Position numbers and translations under genes: made by a program. The notes beneath the pieces were generated by a model, which saw only the letters and a program-made list of their open reading frames with translations, did not search any database and was not told where the DNA came from. A stretch of DNA of 64,000 nt from Ditylenchus dipsaci (taxonomy: Eukaryota; Nematoda; Chromadorea; Rhabditida; Anguinidae), in assembly GCA_004194705.1 (NCBI GenBank), contig SADC01000078.1, forward strand, positions 62,001 through 126,000, given 5' to 3'. This document shows positions 33,901-45,099 of this stretch, in pieces. Every line of letters starts with the position of its first letter. Within the stretch, counting starts at the first letter, position 1.

Positions 33901-35277
33901 AAGGGATGTGGTTCTATTAGAGAGCGTGGTTCTATTTTTCAACCCCCTTGGGTGTGGTTCTACTAGAGAGTGTGGTTCAAATAGAGAGTGTGATTTAATT
34001 AGAGAGAAAACGGTATTTGCCCCAAGAAAAAGGATTACCCCCGCCAAAGTCGCGGCAAAAATGACCGTCTGCATTTGTCGGGCCATAAATCGCCTCCGCA
34101 TGGTGTGGAAGGGAGTATATCGTAGTTGCGAAAAATATTTGAATGTATATTATCTTGATGGAATTTGAAAAATATTTGAGTCTGTCCCGTCCGGGGTAAT
34201 TTTCTAGTTTTTCATGTATATATTAATGGGTCTGGACCAGTGTTCTCAATAGTCAGAGGCAGAATGGAAAGTCAGAATGAAATTCAAAAATTCTGACAGT
34301 CAGAAAGCGCGGAAATTATTCTGACTGTCAGACTCTTTCTGACTCTCAGAAATGACGATCAGACAGGGAAAAAACAGCGTGATCTGATCGATTTTTTTTC
34401 TGACTCTCATTTCTGACAGTCAGAATAATTTCCCGCGCTTTCTGACTGTCAGAATTTTTGAATTTCATTCTGACTTTCCATTCTGCCTCTGACTATTGAG
34501 AACACTGGTCTGGACGTCCCGTCTCGTCCCGACCCGGAGAATTCTGGATAGTTTTTCCGTCCCGGGATTTTTTAAAATTTTTCTGTCTCGTCCCGGAACA
34601 GCCATCCTCCACCCCTAATTTATCTAATGTTGTGTTTAAAGAAACAAGTTTTCAGACTGTTAAACCAATAGTCTTCAACAAGCATGTCCAGCCAGTCTGT
34701 TTAACTGCAGACGATACTCAATTCACGGCCCACAATTTTAGCCGAGCGTTCAATATAGGCTGGGATATCCATTCTGCTGCCATATATCCTAGACAACAGC
34801 AAGTCCCTTTGAATACTATGTACTACCATCAGTTTCCTATGATCCTTGTCGGAGTCCAGGTTGGAGCTATAAACAACACAGTAAGTTTGGCTATATATAT
34901 CAGGTTTTCCGGAAATTATTCACATTTCACCTTTTACAGTCACCTCTCGCTATAACGGCACCCTCAAAAGTTCGTTCCAACCTAGAGTCCGACACTTTTT
35001 TTAACCCAATTTAAAAAAAAATTTGCGAGTTCTGTTTTTACAGTCTGGTCCCAAATATCGTGAGGATTCCGATTTTGCCGATCGTAAAATTACCGAAAAG
35101 TTACGAAACGCCTTATCATAACGCCAAGGATTTGAAATTCAAAAATTCATTATTGATTTTTGCATGGTCGTGTGTATTTCATTGTTTGTTGCTCTCTTTC
35201 TCAATTTATAGTGCCTTCATACCATGGCCGGCCAAACCAAATTCGGTGGATCTGCGGTGACTTTATGTAAACTATAA
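30963..35277 (+). CDS. Secreted chymotrypsin-fold serine protease homologue, catalytic residues apparently lost
   Basis: Exons: 30963-30987, 31663-31842, 32816-32954, 32980-33107, 34656-34880, 35212-35277; the last is tentative. Splicing ATG-A to AG-CTT gives a signal peptide (MKLSFFLCGLTATAIALPA). Then come SCGISEID and PYSWPWAAILC, matching the CG..., SWPW and C start of chymotrypsin-like domains. WILSSIF replaces the usual W.LTAAHC, so the catalytic His is missing. NDIALIK keeps the Asp. KPIVFNKHVQPVCL and GWD follow. The last exon has AGQTKFGGSAVTLCKL where GDSGGPLVC is expected. These residues point to a non-catalytic homologue. One base must be removed at T33016-33017. The 25-nt intron at 32955-32979 is unusually short. 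An acceptor (TTTTCAG) ends 4 nt before the first ATG. Introns carry several MITEs. Confidence 0.65.
31025..31634. mobile_element. Palindromic element in intron 1 of the protease homologue
   Basis: The ends TATCCAACAAAG and CTTTGTTGGATA are inverted, followed inside by GGTTTTGCCTTAGTCCCCCT on the left and AGGGACCAAGGCGAAAAAAC on the right. A second inverted element with GAATTGGCGGGGGACACTTC arms sits at 31190-31390, and AGGCTAAGGCTTAAGC words lie between. No coding capacity. Confidence 0.65.
32030..32112. repeat. Short GCATTTGGGCCCC repeat
   Basis: Five units of about 15 bp (GCATTTGGGCCCC and variants with CGTTTGGGC) lie within intron 2 of the protease homologue, after a fragment of the CCTTAGACA MITE (31925-32005). 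Confidence 0.6.
34238..34507. mobile_element. hAT-type MITE with 8-bp duplication GTCTGGAC
   Basis: A 270-bp palindrome with ends CAGTGTTCTCAATAGTCAGA and its inverted copy is flanked by GTCTGGAC on both sides (34230-34237 and 34508-34515). CAGTG termini plus an 8-bp duplication are diagnostic of hAT. The arms are dense in TCTGACTGTCAGA, itself palindromic. It lies in the intron before exon 5 of the protease homologue. Confidence 0.9.
34936..35090. mobile_element. Half pogo-like MITE
   Basis: The left terminus TACAGTCACCTCTCGCTATA with AAAGTTCGTTCCAACCTAGA and GTCCGACAC is present up to GATTTTGCCGATCG. The opposite end is missing. It lies in the last supported intron of the protease homologue. 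Confidence 0.65.
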
Positions 35278-35374
35278 TCAAATTATATGTTCATCTTCTA
35301 ACTTTAATAGTCTTTATCCAGGCACAATGCTCCTGAACCACCCTGATTAGTTCATGCCCATTCTTAATTGTACA

Positions 35375-35613
35375 TACCGTATTTCCTCTAATAAGCGCCC
35401 CGGGCGCTTATTGTTCAAACCTTCAAAATTCGGAAAAATTGGGAATTCGATTTCGAGATTTTTGGGTGCTCAACCAAAATCTAAAAAGTGGAATCGGTAG
35501 AGCTCGTGGGAGTTGAGAAAACGTATCAAACAGCTTTGCAAACTATTGCTTATACACTGAGATCCAGACCTTCAAAGTCAAGGGGGGGGGCGCTTATTAG
35601 AGGAAATACGGTA
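35375..35613. mobile_element. ACCGTATT-family MITE (AAGCGCCC variant)
   Basis: The ends TACCGTATTTCCTCTAATAA and TTATTAGAGGAAATACGGTA form an inverted pair. The arms share GCGCCC/GGGCGC. The family core (AATCGGTAGAGCTCGTGGGA) is present. Confidence 0.75.
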
Positions 35614-35815
35614 CCCTCATTTGATGTTCTACATCCATGGAAGTGTCCAGGGGTGCTAACCGGGCTGAAGCCCACCTGAAATTTTTATTTCATTATAAAA
35701 ACACGATAAAAGACGAAAACGGTGTAGGTAAAATGACGTTTGGGGGCTTCAGCCCTCCTGAAATATTTCAGCCCACTCCCTTGAAAATTTTGTCTGGATA
35801 CACCTCTGTCTACAT

Positions 35816-36425
35816 CAGGGCTCCCAAGTAGGATGACCCAAAAATCAGCCGAAAATTTTCAAAATCAGCATTTGGTGTCAAAATCAGCCAAAAACTACCA
35901 AAAATCAGCCACACATGTATGCCGTTTAACCGCCAACTAAGCCACCTTCGGGGGTTTGGTTGCTAGGGGTTTAAGATGCGCACACCCACCCAATTTTTTG
36001 ACAAAATTAAACTTTTTTATTCAGAAAGTGTTTAAATATGCTTCTTGCATCGTCTTGTCCAGAAAAAAATGAGCTCCGGAGGTGTTTTCGCTTCTCTTTT
36101 CGAAAATTTGGGGGTGAGAAGGAGGTTGGATGGGTTAAACGGGATAAGTACCAATTGTTACAAAAATCACTTTATTCGGGATAAACCAACAACAAAACAA
36201 TACTAAATTTCAATATACAACACTATAGCATAAATTTTCAATAGAAAGGGCGGGAATTTAGTAATTTTACCCAGAAATTGTTAGTCGTTTTATCAATTCT
36301 TCATTGAATCAGACAAAATCAGCTAAAATCAGCCAAAATTAGCCAAAATCAGCCAAAAAAATAATAATCAGCATTGAGGGCCAAATCAGCAAATGGCTGA
36401 TAAATCAGCCAACTTGGGAGCCCTG
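35816..36425. mobile_element. hAT-type MITE with 8-bp duplication GTCTACAT
   Basis: The ends CAGGGCTCCCAAGTAGG and CCAACTTGGGAGCCCTG are inverted and flanked by GTCTACAT (35808-35815 and 36426-36433). Both subterminal regions are runs of AAATCAGCC words in opposite orientation. The length is 610 bp and there is no gene. Confidence 0.88.
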
Positions 36426-36894
36426 GTCTACATCCACCCTCAACGGTTTAAATCCACTTTTGTTGGACCAGAAATACCGTCGTAATGATCATTCCAAGGA
36501 CCGTGCTCACGGGAACTCAAAAAAATTCGTACGTAAATATAATGATTAGGAAAAAATTTTGAATTGGCGAGGGACCACCAGATCACCAAAAAGCATAGAC
36601 TTTTAATGTTTTCTTGGTCCACATTGGCGTAGCCAGGGGGGGGAGGTTAGGTGGGGCACGTGCTATCCCCCTCCCGTCAGATTTTTTCATAGTCAAAAAT
36701 GAAAAGCGGTGTAGGTAAAATAGCCTCAAAAAATATTTTCTCGTGTGGTGCCTAAGCAATTTTTTTGTAGAAAATGATATTTGCGGTGTGTTTGGTACCT
36801 AACATGACTTGGGGTATGGCAAAGAGGGTCAATCCTCTAAGCATAGAACCTCTTCTCAAACCCAGCAATTAGCAGAACACAAAAAGTATATAGC

Positions 36895-37785
36895 GAAAGT
36901 TGGATAAGTTATGGTTAGAATCAATAGATTGTGCACCACGGAGGTTTCTGAAAATTTTGGAAATCGGCCAGACAAAGACTTACGTACATCGATTTTTCAA
37001 AAATGGGACTGTTTTTTGTGTCACCCTGTACATACGCAGCGATGACATGGACTTGCTGCACGTAACCGTCACAAAACCGAACACAGAGAAGTTTAATGGA
37101 AATCCGAAAATAAAACAATTCATTCACCATTTTATGACGATGATTGTCAACAACAACAAAGGCAAGTGTGCAGCAAAAATAAATCGATCATGCAACAGCG
37201 CAGCTTTAACTTCAGTAACAGGATAGCAGCTTCTTAGATCGAATAATGTTCTCCGACGAATTGCACTTTCATCTTCATGGCAGCGTCAATTATCACAACT
37301 TTTGTTACCGGTCAGAAGTCAATCCTCAATTGTTCTAGTAAGCGCTGTTGCATTCTCCTCGAGTAATAGTTTGGGCAGCAATCGGAGCAAGAGGAACGGT
37401 CGGTCTTATCTTTATTGAGAAAAACATCAATCATGCAAATTATCTATATATTCTTCGCAGTCAATTTCTTCCGATTGTGCAACAGTGGTCGGAAAATGCA
37501 GCAAATCAAATGATCTTTATGCAAGATGCTGCACCACCTCGACCGCAAGTTATGGAACCGTTGCATGGAAAGAAGCTCTGGAAAATGATCGCCGTATTCT
37601 CCTGGTTTGACGACTCAAAGTTCAAGTGCACCGACCTCAGCCTGCCGATCTCGAAAAACTGAATCAAAGAATCGTCCGAGCCTTCCAAGAACTGCCTCCT
37701 GACATGGTCCAAAGAACAATGAACAGCTATTTGCGTCACGTTCAAAGATGCTTGGAGTTGAGATGCGCACACCCACATACCTAAG
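36895..37785 (+). pseudogene. Tc1/mariner-family transposase relic
   Basis: Across frames the + strand reads MFSDELHFHLHGSVNYHNFC (first catalytic Asp context), then VIVWAAIGARGTVGLIF, NHANYLYILRSQFLPIVQQW and MQDAAPP (second Asp), and after a frame change LEKLNQRIVRAFQELPPDMV with a C-terminal YLRHVQRC. These follow the order of Tc/mariner DDE transposases (SDE, VWGgi, QQDNAPPH, I..af..ip..m). The 'PPrSPDLnP' segment with the third acidic residue is missing and several stops are present, so it is inactive. The end runs into a CCTTAGACA-family MITE. Confidence 0.8.
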
Positions 37786-38854
37786 ACACAAATCGCTCGA
37801 AAGTGACTCTGGATGCATGCATTAATGCGACCGGCCCGAGTTAACAAAGCTATGTTCGAATTCATTTGAATGCTTTTTATGACATTTAGGAGAAATTGCA
37901 AAAAAACACCAGGAGAGACCAAGTTAAAATTTCTTTTCAAAATTTTTTTACTAAATTTTTATTCTCGTAAAAATGCTAAAAAAAAATCGATAAACATTTT
38001 TTAAATCTTTTCAGAAAACAAAAATTGCAAGAAAAGACAACAGGGGTGACTGAGGCATGTTTTTTCTGCTAATGCATATAGAGCCAAGACTTTTATGATT
38101 AGTGAAACGACAAAATATATCTAAGTTTCGGCAGATGAAAGACCTCTTACCTCCACTGTAGCCAAGGCATTAAAACCATCTTGTCTCTTCATGAAGCACT
38201 ATCGAAAAATATGGTGTATGAGTGCATTTTTTCATTAAACTTTCAAAGGGGCACATCAAGAAATGTAGTAACCTTCTTTGGAATTGTGATTGAATTTTGT
38301 AAATCATTCTGTTTTACACTGTTTTTGCGTCAATTTTTTTTATAAATCAATAATACTGTCAAAAACTAGGCAGAAAATTATAAAAATCTGACCCTACTGG
38401 AGTATACCCTTCCCAAATGAATTTTTTTAAAGTGTTTCCAAACACGGTATCGACCTAAAATTGGCCCAGGAGTTCGAAAAAGACATTATTTTTGAGTTTT
38501 GGTTAGTAAAAAATTGAGTTTTGGACATTTTTAAATTTCCGACCGTTTGCCTGTTTTGGCATGTTCTGGTCACTGGAGCTGGCAAAAAGAGCCTCTAAAT
38601 GCATTTTTGTTCAAGAGTCTTGCTCGGAATTATGTCTAAGGTAAGTGAGTGCGCGCATCTCTAACCAACCAAGCCCCATGCTAAAAAAACCAACCAAGTC
38701 CCCTGCTAAGCCCCCGAAGGGAGCTTGGTTGCTTGAGGTTGAGATGCGCACACCCACATACCTTAGACACAAATCACTTGAAAGTGACTCTGGATGCATA
38801 AAAAATATATGCATGCCAGAGTTTCTTTATGCGGTAGGCCCCAGTTAACAAAAC

Positions 38855-40076
38855 TAGGCTTGGGCGTTCGAGTCCGGACGGATTCCGGATCGGATTATAA
38901 AAAAATCCGGATTCCGGAATCCGGACATTTCAAAACCAGGAATACGGTCCGGATTCTGGATTTTTGAAAAACTACAAAAAAGGAATTCATAATGAATTTA
39001 TTTGAACATGACAATGCCAATGCATGTCAAGCGAAAAGAATTCGAATCAATAAGTGAACTTAGCAAATTCTAGTGGTTTGTTGAAGTAAATAAGTTGTTC
39101 ACCAAGTCATCCCCTTCTGTACTGAAATACGTCCCTTGTAAAGTTTGCAAATCACTGGCCATTTTGTCGACAGGGGATTCCATGCGACAGCTTCTCATTA
39201 ATAACCATTCTAATTTTTACTTCTTTGTATAGACATATCTTGGCTCCCTTATCATAAAATGGAATTATATCGCAATAAAAGCCGGCAAGTTGAAGTCTTT
39301 TCACAAGGGATTAGTTTTTTCAATTTGATAATTCGAAACTCTTTGGTGGTATGGCTGGCTTAATACTTGAAATGGAGCCCAGATATTTCTCTACAAACAA
39401 GTAAAAAAAATTCATATGATTACTAATAAAGACATGATTCGTAATGAAAAATTTTGAAAAAAAAACATTTGGATAAAAAAAGGACATTTTGACCATTTTT
39501 GAAGAAAAGGGGTCATTTTATCCAGTACTTATTGCTATTTTGGAGCGAAAAAAAAGTTTTGACTAAAAACTTCAAAAATAAAAAAAGACTTTGGGTCCCG
39601 AAAAAGGAGAAATCTTTTAAAAAGGACAATTACGAACCCTGAATAAAGATCATCGAAAAAAGGCTACCTCTCCTCTGTGATATCCGCCGTGGGCAAAATC
39701 TCCGTGATTTGCAAACCCGGGTTCCTAGCATGAGTAAAAAGCTGTTCACTGGACAAAAATGTTGATGGAGCTGAAAGTAAACGACGATGTGTTTTGGAGA
39801 GCACAAGAAATCGGAGCACATTCTTTTTCAGAGAAGAGACTACATAAAGACAAATTTAAAAAAACAACGACATGAAAAAATTAAAAAAAATAAGACTAAA
39901 ATGCATTCATTTTGAGCTTTTAAAATTTCCGGATTTTTTCCGGATTTTCGAACTTTTGCCGGACGGATTCCGGATTTTGGAGTCTGGACCGGACGGATCC
40001 CGGATTTTTTTCGTCGTCAAAAACCTGACCGGATTCCGGAAAATCCGTACGGATTCCGGTCCGGAGTCCAAGCCTA
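38855..40076. mobile_element. hAT element with 8-bp duplication AACAAAAC
   Basis: The ends TAGGCTTGGGCGTTCGAGTC and GAGTCCAAGCCTA are inverted and flanked by AACAAAAC (38847-38854 and 40077-40084). Subterminal DNA on both sides is packed with TCCGGATTCCGG words. The interior has a minus-strand relic of a hAT transposase. The length is 1222 bp. Confidence 0.85.
39650..39830 (-). pseudogene. hAT transposase C-terminal relic
   Basis: On the minus strand LSAPSTFLSSEQLFTHARNP and LQITEILPTADITEER can be read. They resemble the dimerisation region of hAT transposases (LS.P.TS..SER.FS.AG.i). Only about 50 codons survive. Its place inside a hAT-bordered element supports the call. Confidence 0.55.
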
Positions 40077-41179
40077 AACAAAACTATGTTCAACATCTTT
40101 CTTTTTTACACTAAATTGGTCTATTTTTGGTCCTATCCCACCCCAAAATAGCCCTAAATCCCTTCAAAAACGTCAAAATAGGTATTTTTGGGTGGTCCCA
40201 AAACTCAATTTTTTATTGACTAGAACACAAAAATAATGTCTTTTCGAGCTTCTGAGGCATTTTTAGGTCGATATAGGGTGTTTGGAAACACTTTAAAAAA
40301 AATTCATTGGGGGGGGGGGGGGGGGGGTATACTCCGGTAGCGCCAAAAATCTAAATAAAAATACAAGTAAAATTTTATTGAAAAAGAACTCACATCCTCA
40401 CATTTTCTGGACATGCTCCTTTAAAAACCTTTCGTTAGCATTTTGAACTCTTAAACTACGACAAGTTTTCTTTGAAAAGTGATAAAATATAAAATTTTAG
40501 TTTCTCTGTGGTTCTCAACTCTTGAATGAAAAAGAAGGCAAATTTTATTTGTACGGAATTTTGAGTCAGCAGTACGAAGCAAATTGTAGGTACATTATCT
40601 TGCGTATTAAATATAATATTTTGGGTTATGAAACATTTTTTTGGTTTACTGATCGTATATTCTTGGGTAAGTTCATATGGAAAGATATTCTTCAGCCGAA
40701 GTGATCGGAAAAAAACGAGCAAAATCTAGATTTTGTTCACTTGATTTAAACTTGAGCAAAATCTTTTTTAGAATTTTTGAACTTTTTCGTTGAAAATATT
40801 GTTTTTTTATTTGAAAAATGATTTTTATGGACAAGAGAAGGTCATGGTAATTCAAAGTCTATATATCTCAAACATTCTAGATCAGTTGATAGCTGTATGT
40901 TGATTACTGTAGAATTCCTCGTATAATATTCGTACAGTTATCGACGCACAGTTAACTATGGGGAAAAATGACTGAAAATTTTGCTCGGTTCGGCTCGCTT
41001 TGGAAAATTTTCTGGAGAAATTTCTCGAAAAAATTCTGCTAGAGCGAAAATCCAACCCTAGTCGATTCTGAAGTTTTTGGGTGAAAATCCAAAATCTAAA
41101 AAACATAATCGATAAGAGTATGTCGGAGGATGGATGTTTATTAGAGCGTACGGGCTCACGGATAGAGATAGAGCTCACG

Positions 41180-41425
41180 GGCCCTATTGACCTTTAGTGG
41201 GCCACATTTTTGCCTTGGTCCCCCCTGTTGTTTTTTATTCAAAAATGCCTTGGTCCCCCCTGTCCATTATAGTTATATTGATACTGTGATTATGGTGATC
41301 ATGGTGATTATAGTTAACATGATCACCGTGACCATGATCACCTTCAAAACAACAGGGGGGACCAAGGCATTTTTGAATAAAAAACAACAGGGGGACCAAG
41401 GCAAAAATGTGGCCCACTAAAGGTC
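41180..41425. repeat. GGTCCCCCTGTTG-family palindrome
   Basis: The left arm GCCTTGGTCCCCCCTGTTGT and right arm ACAACAGGGGGACCAAGGC are inverted. The centre is a smaller palindrome of TGGTGATCATGGTGA words. CCTATTGACCTTTAGTGGGC borders both sides. Confidence 0.7.
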
Positions 41426-41499
41426 AATAGGGCCGTATGTCGGAGGATGGATGTTTATTAGAGCGTAGGAACTTAATAAAGAATATACGGTAAGTGACC

Positions 41500-41710
41500 T
41501 GTACATACCTGCACGCAGCGCCGGCGACGCGCCGGCGCTGCACGAGCGCCGGCGCGCCGCCGGGTAAAATTTGGCAAGTTGAAGCGCCGGCGGCGAAAAA
41601 AATGAATCGTGTAGGCGCCGGCGGCAAAAATTTCAATGACCCGGCGCTCCAGCCGGCGCCGGCCGTGTAAATGAAAAAGCGCCGGCGCTTTTTTTATTTT
41701 TATTTGCAAG
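41500..41710. repeat. GC-rich GCGCCGGCG palindrome cluster
   Basis: About ten GCGCCGGC words lie in about 200 bases, between TGACCTGTACATACCTGCA and TGCAAGTATGGACCTGTAC, which are inverted copies. The block is therefore a palindromic element of its own. GC content is far above the surroundings. Confidence 0.65.
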
Positions 41711-41921
41711 TATGGACCTGTACTGTTGAAGTCCTTGTACAGTACAGTCTCGCTAAAACACTAGCACGGGGATGGGGTGTGGAATTAGGGCAGTTGCGTC
41801 ATAGCGACAAAAAGTATCTGAGTAACAATTGAACTAGACAAAAATTCATCAACACTTCTTTAGTCCCCATACTCGGATTTTTTGAAAAGTGACCCAAAGC
41901 ACCCGCCGAACTCATTTTTTC

Positions 41922-42897
41922 TAGAGCTGGAAAGGGGACGGGATCTCGATCCGGCCGATCAATTTTTGGGGAAAATCCCGTCCCAAATCCCGCCCGATCA
42001 TTTTCCAAAATCCCGATCCCAAAATTTGTTGAATCAAATATATATCAAATATAATAACATGCTATTGTATTCACATTTTCTTTGCAAAATTGATTTTTTT
42101 GCTCTTTCTCCGATATAATTTTTACTTGATTGTTATAGCTATGATCCTTATCTGGAGTATCGAACTTTTCGAGAAACTGTCGTCGTTTTAAGCCAAATGC
42201 GAAACGTGCAAAAAATCAATCAAAATGTCGGCTAAACTACGGTTTGTGGTACCAGCTCAAAACGACCGGAAATGATGTTCTAAAGCCGTTTTAACTGTTA
42301 AAAACGATCGGAAAATCACTTTTCAGGTAAAAATTTTTTGACTTAAATTTAACTTTTTGCCTTGTGGGACCAAAGTAATTTAAGTCTGGAGGGTACCTAG
42401 ATATAAAAAAAGATGTGATCCGAACATAGTTTTGTTGACTGGGGCCTACCGCGTAAAGAAACTCTGGTTTGCATACATTTTTATGCATCCAGAGTTTCTT
42501 TCGAGTGATTTCTGTCTAATGTATGTGGGTTTTCGCATCTCAACTCTAAGCCCCAGACCCCCTTCGGGACTTGGGTGCGTGCACTCACTTACCTTAGACA
42601 TAATTCCGAGCAAGACTCGTGATCATAAATGCATAAAAGACTCTGTTTTCCCAGCTCTAGTAGAATACTTTTAAACACAATGATTCTGATCTTTTTAGGG
42701 TATCTGGATACCCTTTCAGGTTGGTTTGCCTTGGTCCCCTAAGGCGAAAAGTCAAATTTTAGTCAAAAAAATTTTACCTGAAAAGTGCTTTCTGAATCTT
42801 TTTATGCCTTTTCTATCGTTTTTAATGGTTAAAACGGCTTAAAATTGGCTGAAAATCCCGTCCCGAAATCCCGCCCGAACGCTAGATTCCAGCTCTA
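41922..42897. mobile_element. Palindromic hAT-like element (AGAGCTGGAA ends)
   Basis: TAGAGCTGGAAAGGGGACGG on the left and GATTCCAGCTCTA on the right are inverted. Both subterminal regions repeat AAATCCCGTCCC. The interior holds an inverted GACTTTTTGCCTTGGGGACC-type pair and a CCTTAGACA module at 42440-42650. No target duplication is evident. Confidence 0.55.
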
Positions 42898-43774
42898 ATT
42901 TTTTATGTACAACAAGATACGGGAAGCATTTTTGAAAGGACTTTCTGTATAGAAAAGTTTAATTTTGTCAGAAAAATTCGCCACTCAAGCCCTTGCGAGT
43001 AGATGATCTTTTTAGGGCATTTTTGACCAAATTTTGACCTTTTTGAAGCATAATCTAGGTAAAAAATGATAGATTTTGAACAGGTTTTTAATTTCTGGGA
43101 TCTGGTATAAAATCTGGTATGCATATGTTTTTATGCACCTCCGAAGGGGCGCAGGGGGCTTGTAGTTAGAGATGCGCGCACTCACTTACCTTAGACATGA
43201 TTCCGAGAAGTACTCTTGATCATATAATGTATATAGACTCTATTTTTGACTAGCTCCAACAAGGGAAATGTGATAAATCACCGAAAAATGACCCTAAAAT
43301 ACCCGAAAAAGATTATCTACCCTCAAGGGCGGGTGGTAAAATTTTTTGACACAATAAATTTGTTTTAGAAGGCGTTTAGAAATGCTTCTCGTATCTTGTT
43401 GTATAGCGAAATCGGATATTCGAAAAGTAAAGTTTTGATCGGAAACTAGTGTGCGCCAAGGATGGGCCACCCTGTAAAAGCTAACTTTTTAACAAATTCA
43501 GTTTTCTATGGAAGTAGCTCATTTCTGTGATTGGATAGCAAAAACGACGGCTGCTGAAGTGGAATGCCTAAACTGAAAAAACGGGACAATTTGAAACAAA
43601 TCAGAACAAACCATTATATCTATCAGGGGTGGAACGGAATTCCGATTTCCGTCTTCCGATTTCCGATTTCCGGCACTTTTTCTCTTCCGTTTTCCGATTT
43701 CCGATTTCCGAAAAAATAGGGCGAATTTCGGAAATTTCGGAAGAGAATAGTTCACTTGAAAAATATTTTCGAAG

Positions 43775-43950
43775 TATTTTTGGCAGAAATGTCTTGCAAG
43801 GAAATGGAAGTTACAGCTTTGCGGAGACCTTCGGTCCGCAAATATCTTAGTGCGCCACCTGGTTCTCAAGAAAGTGAGCGTTTCTTTTCAACTGCTTTTC
43901 AACTTTTCAACGATTCATTGTAAATGATCTCAGAAAAAGCGGATGCGGAT
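43775..43950 (+). pseudogene. hAT transposase C-terminal fragment
   Basis: The + frame reads LRRPSVRKYLSAPPGSQESE then RFFSTAFQLFNDSL before a stop. This is the hAT dimerisation motif (a.kyLs.pptS..sER.FStag.....). The reading is cut by the MITE inserted at 43951. Nothing upstream within the element completes the catalytic domain, so it is a relic. Confidence 0.75.
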
Positions 43951-44949
43951 CAGTGTTTTCATAATTCACACTAACAGTGACACTGACATTGACACTGACA
44001 TGTCAGTTTATCAAACTGACATTTTTTAACAGTGGTCGTAGACATGAAAAAACTTGTCTTTTCGTAATTCTGTAAAGTGCGTTAGAAAGCTGATGAAATT
44101 CTGATTGAGAAAGGTGTTATCACATTTTCGACCCGCCCATAAAAAAAAACCGGAAAAAATAAGTGTCAGTTTCATTTTTAATGTGGGTGCACTACGTTTC
44201 ACCGTCACTATTTTCACCGTTCACTATTTTCAGCGTTCACTATTTTCACCGTCACCTATTTTCACCGTCACTATTTTCACCGTTCACTAAATTCACCGTC
44301 AGCATTTTAGGACCGCTTTTTAGGTCTAAATTTTTCGAAATTTTTAAAAGTTTTGGTACCAAATTGTAGCCCTGAATGTCAGCTACGTTTTGGTATTTCA
44401 ATTTCTAAAAGACGAAAATTTCAGTTCTAAACCATAAAAGACGCTCACCCTACGTTCTACCGTGATGAAAAAGTGTGAGATTGAACGCCTTCTAAAGTTT
44501 AGTTCTAAATTTTTTTTATTTTTTCAGAATTTGTAGTACCAAAATGTAGCTGACATTCAGGGCTACAATTTGGTACCAAGACTGTTAAAATTTTAAAAAA
44601 ATTTAGATCTAAAAAGCGGTCCTAAAGTGCTGACGGTGAAAATAGGTGACGGTGAAAATAGTGAACGCTGAAAATAGTGAACGGTGAAAATAGTGACGGT
44701 GAAACGTAGTGCACCCACATTAAAAATGAAACTGACACTTATTTTTTCCGGTTTTTTTCATAGGCGGGTTGATAATCTGATAACACCTTCCTCAATCAGA
44801 ATTTCGTCAGCTTTCTAACGCACTTTACAGAATTTCGAAAAGATAAGTTCTTTCATGTATACGACCACTGTTAAAAAATTTCAGTTTGCTAAACTGACAT
44901 GTCAGTGTCAATGTTAGTGTCACTGTTAGTGTGAATTATGAAAACACTG
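43951..44949. mobile_element. 999-bp palindromic hAT MITE, duplication ATGCGGAT
   Basis: CAGTGTTTTCATAATTCACA and its inverted copy form the ends. ATGCGGAT flanks both sides (43943-43950 and 44950-44957). The two arms, nearly 500 bases each, match with few substitutions through TCACTATTTTCACCG repeats to the centre. The CAGTGTTYTC terminus matches the MITE at 34238, so both were probably moved by one hAT source. Confidence 0.92.
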
Positions 44950-45099
44950 ATGCGGATGCATGTGTACAACATTAAATTTTGGCACTAGGAAATTTTTTGA
45001 ATTTCTTCCGATTTCCGACTTCCGGTTTTGAGAATTTTCTACTTCCGGTTTTTTGTTCCGACTTTTTTTGTCTTCCGTTCCAGCCCTGGTGCAAACGCA

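Larger units (their letters stand above)
38389..40345. mobile_element. Large palindromic element split by a hAT copy
   Basis: The left arm (GTGTTTCCAAACACGGTATC, then GACATTATTTTTGAGTTTTG) is mirrored at 40170-40345 (AATAATGTCTTTTCGAGC, GTGTTTGGAAACAC), ending in a G-run and TATACTCCGGTAGCGCC. A CCTTAGACA module is in the middle (38590-38846). The hAT element at 38855-40076 interrupts it. Confidence 0.6.
43624..45088. mobile_element. hAT-like element, CAGGGGTGGAACGGAA ends
   Basis: CAGGGGTGGAACGGAA on the left and TTCCGTTCCAGCCCTG on the right are inverted. Subterminal DNA is dense in TTTCCGATTTCCG on both sides. Inside lie a hAT transposase C-terminal fragment and a second hAT MITE inserted into it. 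The 8 bases on the two sides do not match, so the target duplication has decayed or the borders are approximate. Confidence 0.7.

Noticed and set aside
40310..40327. Long G-run as a regulatory G-quadruplex
   Set aside because: It is the tip of a repeat family whose copies all carry poly-G/poly-C tracts of variable length; nothing ties it to a gene.
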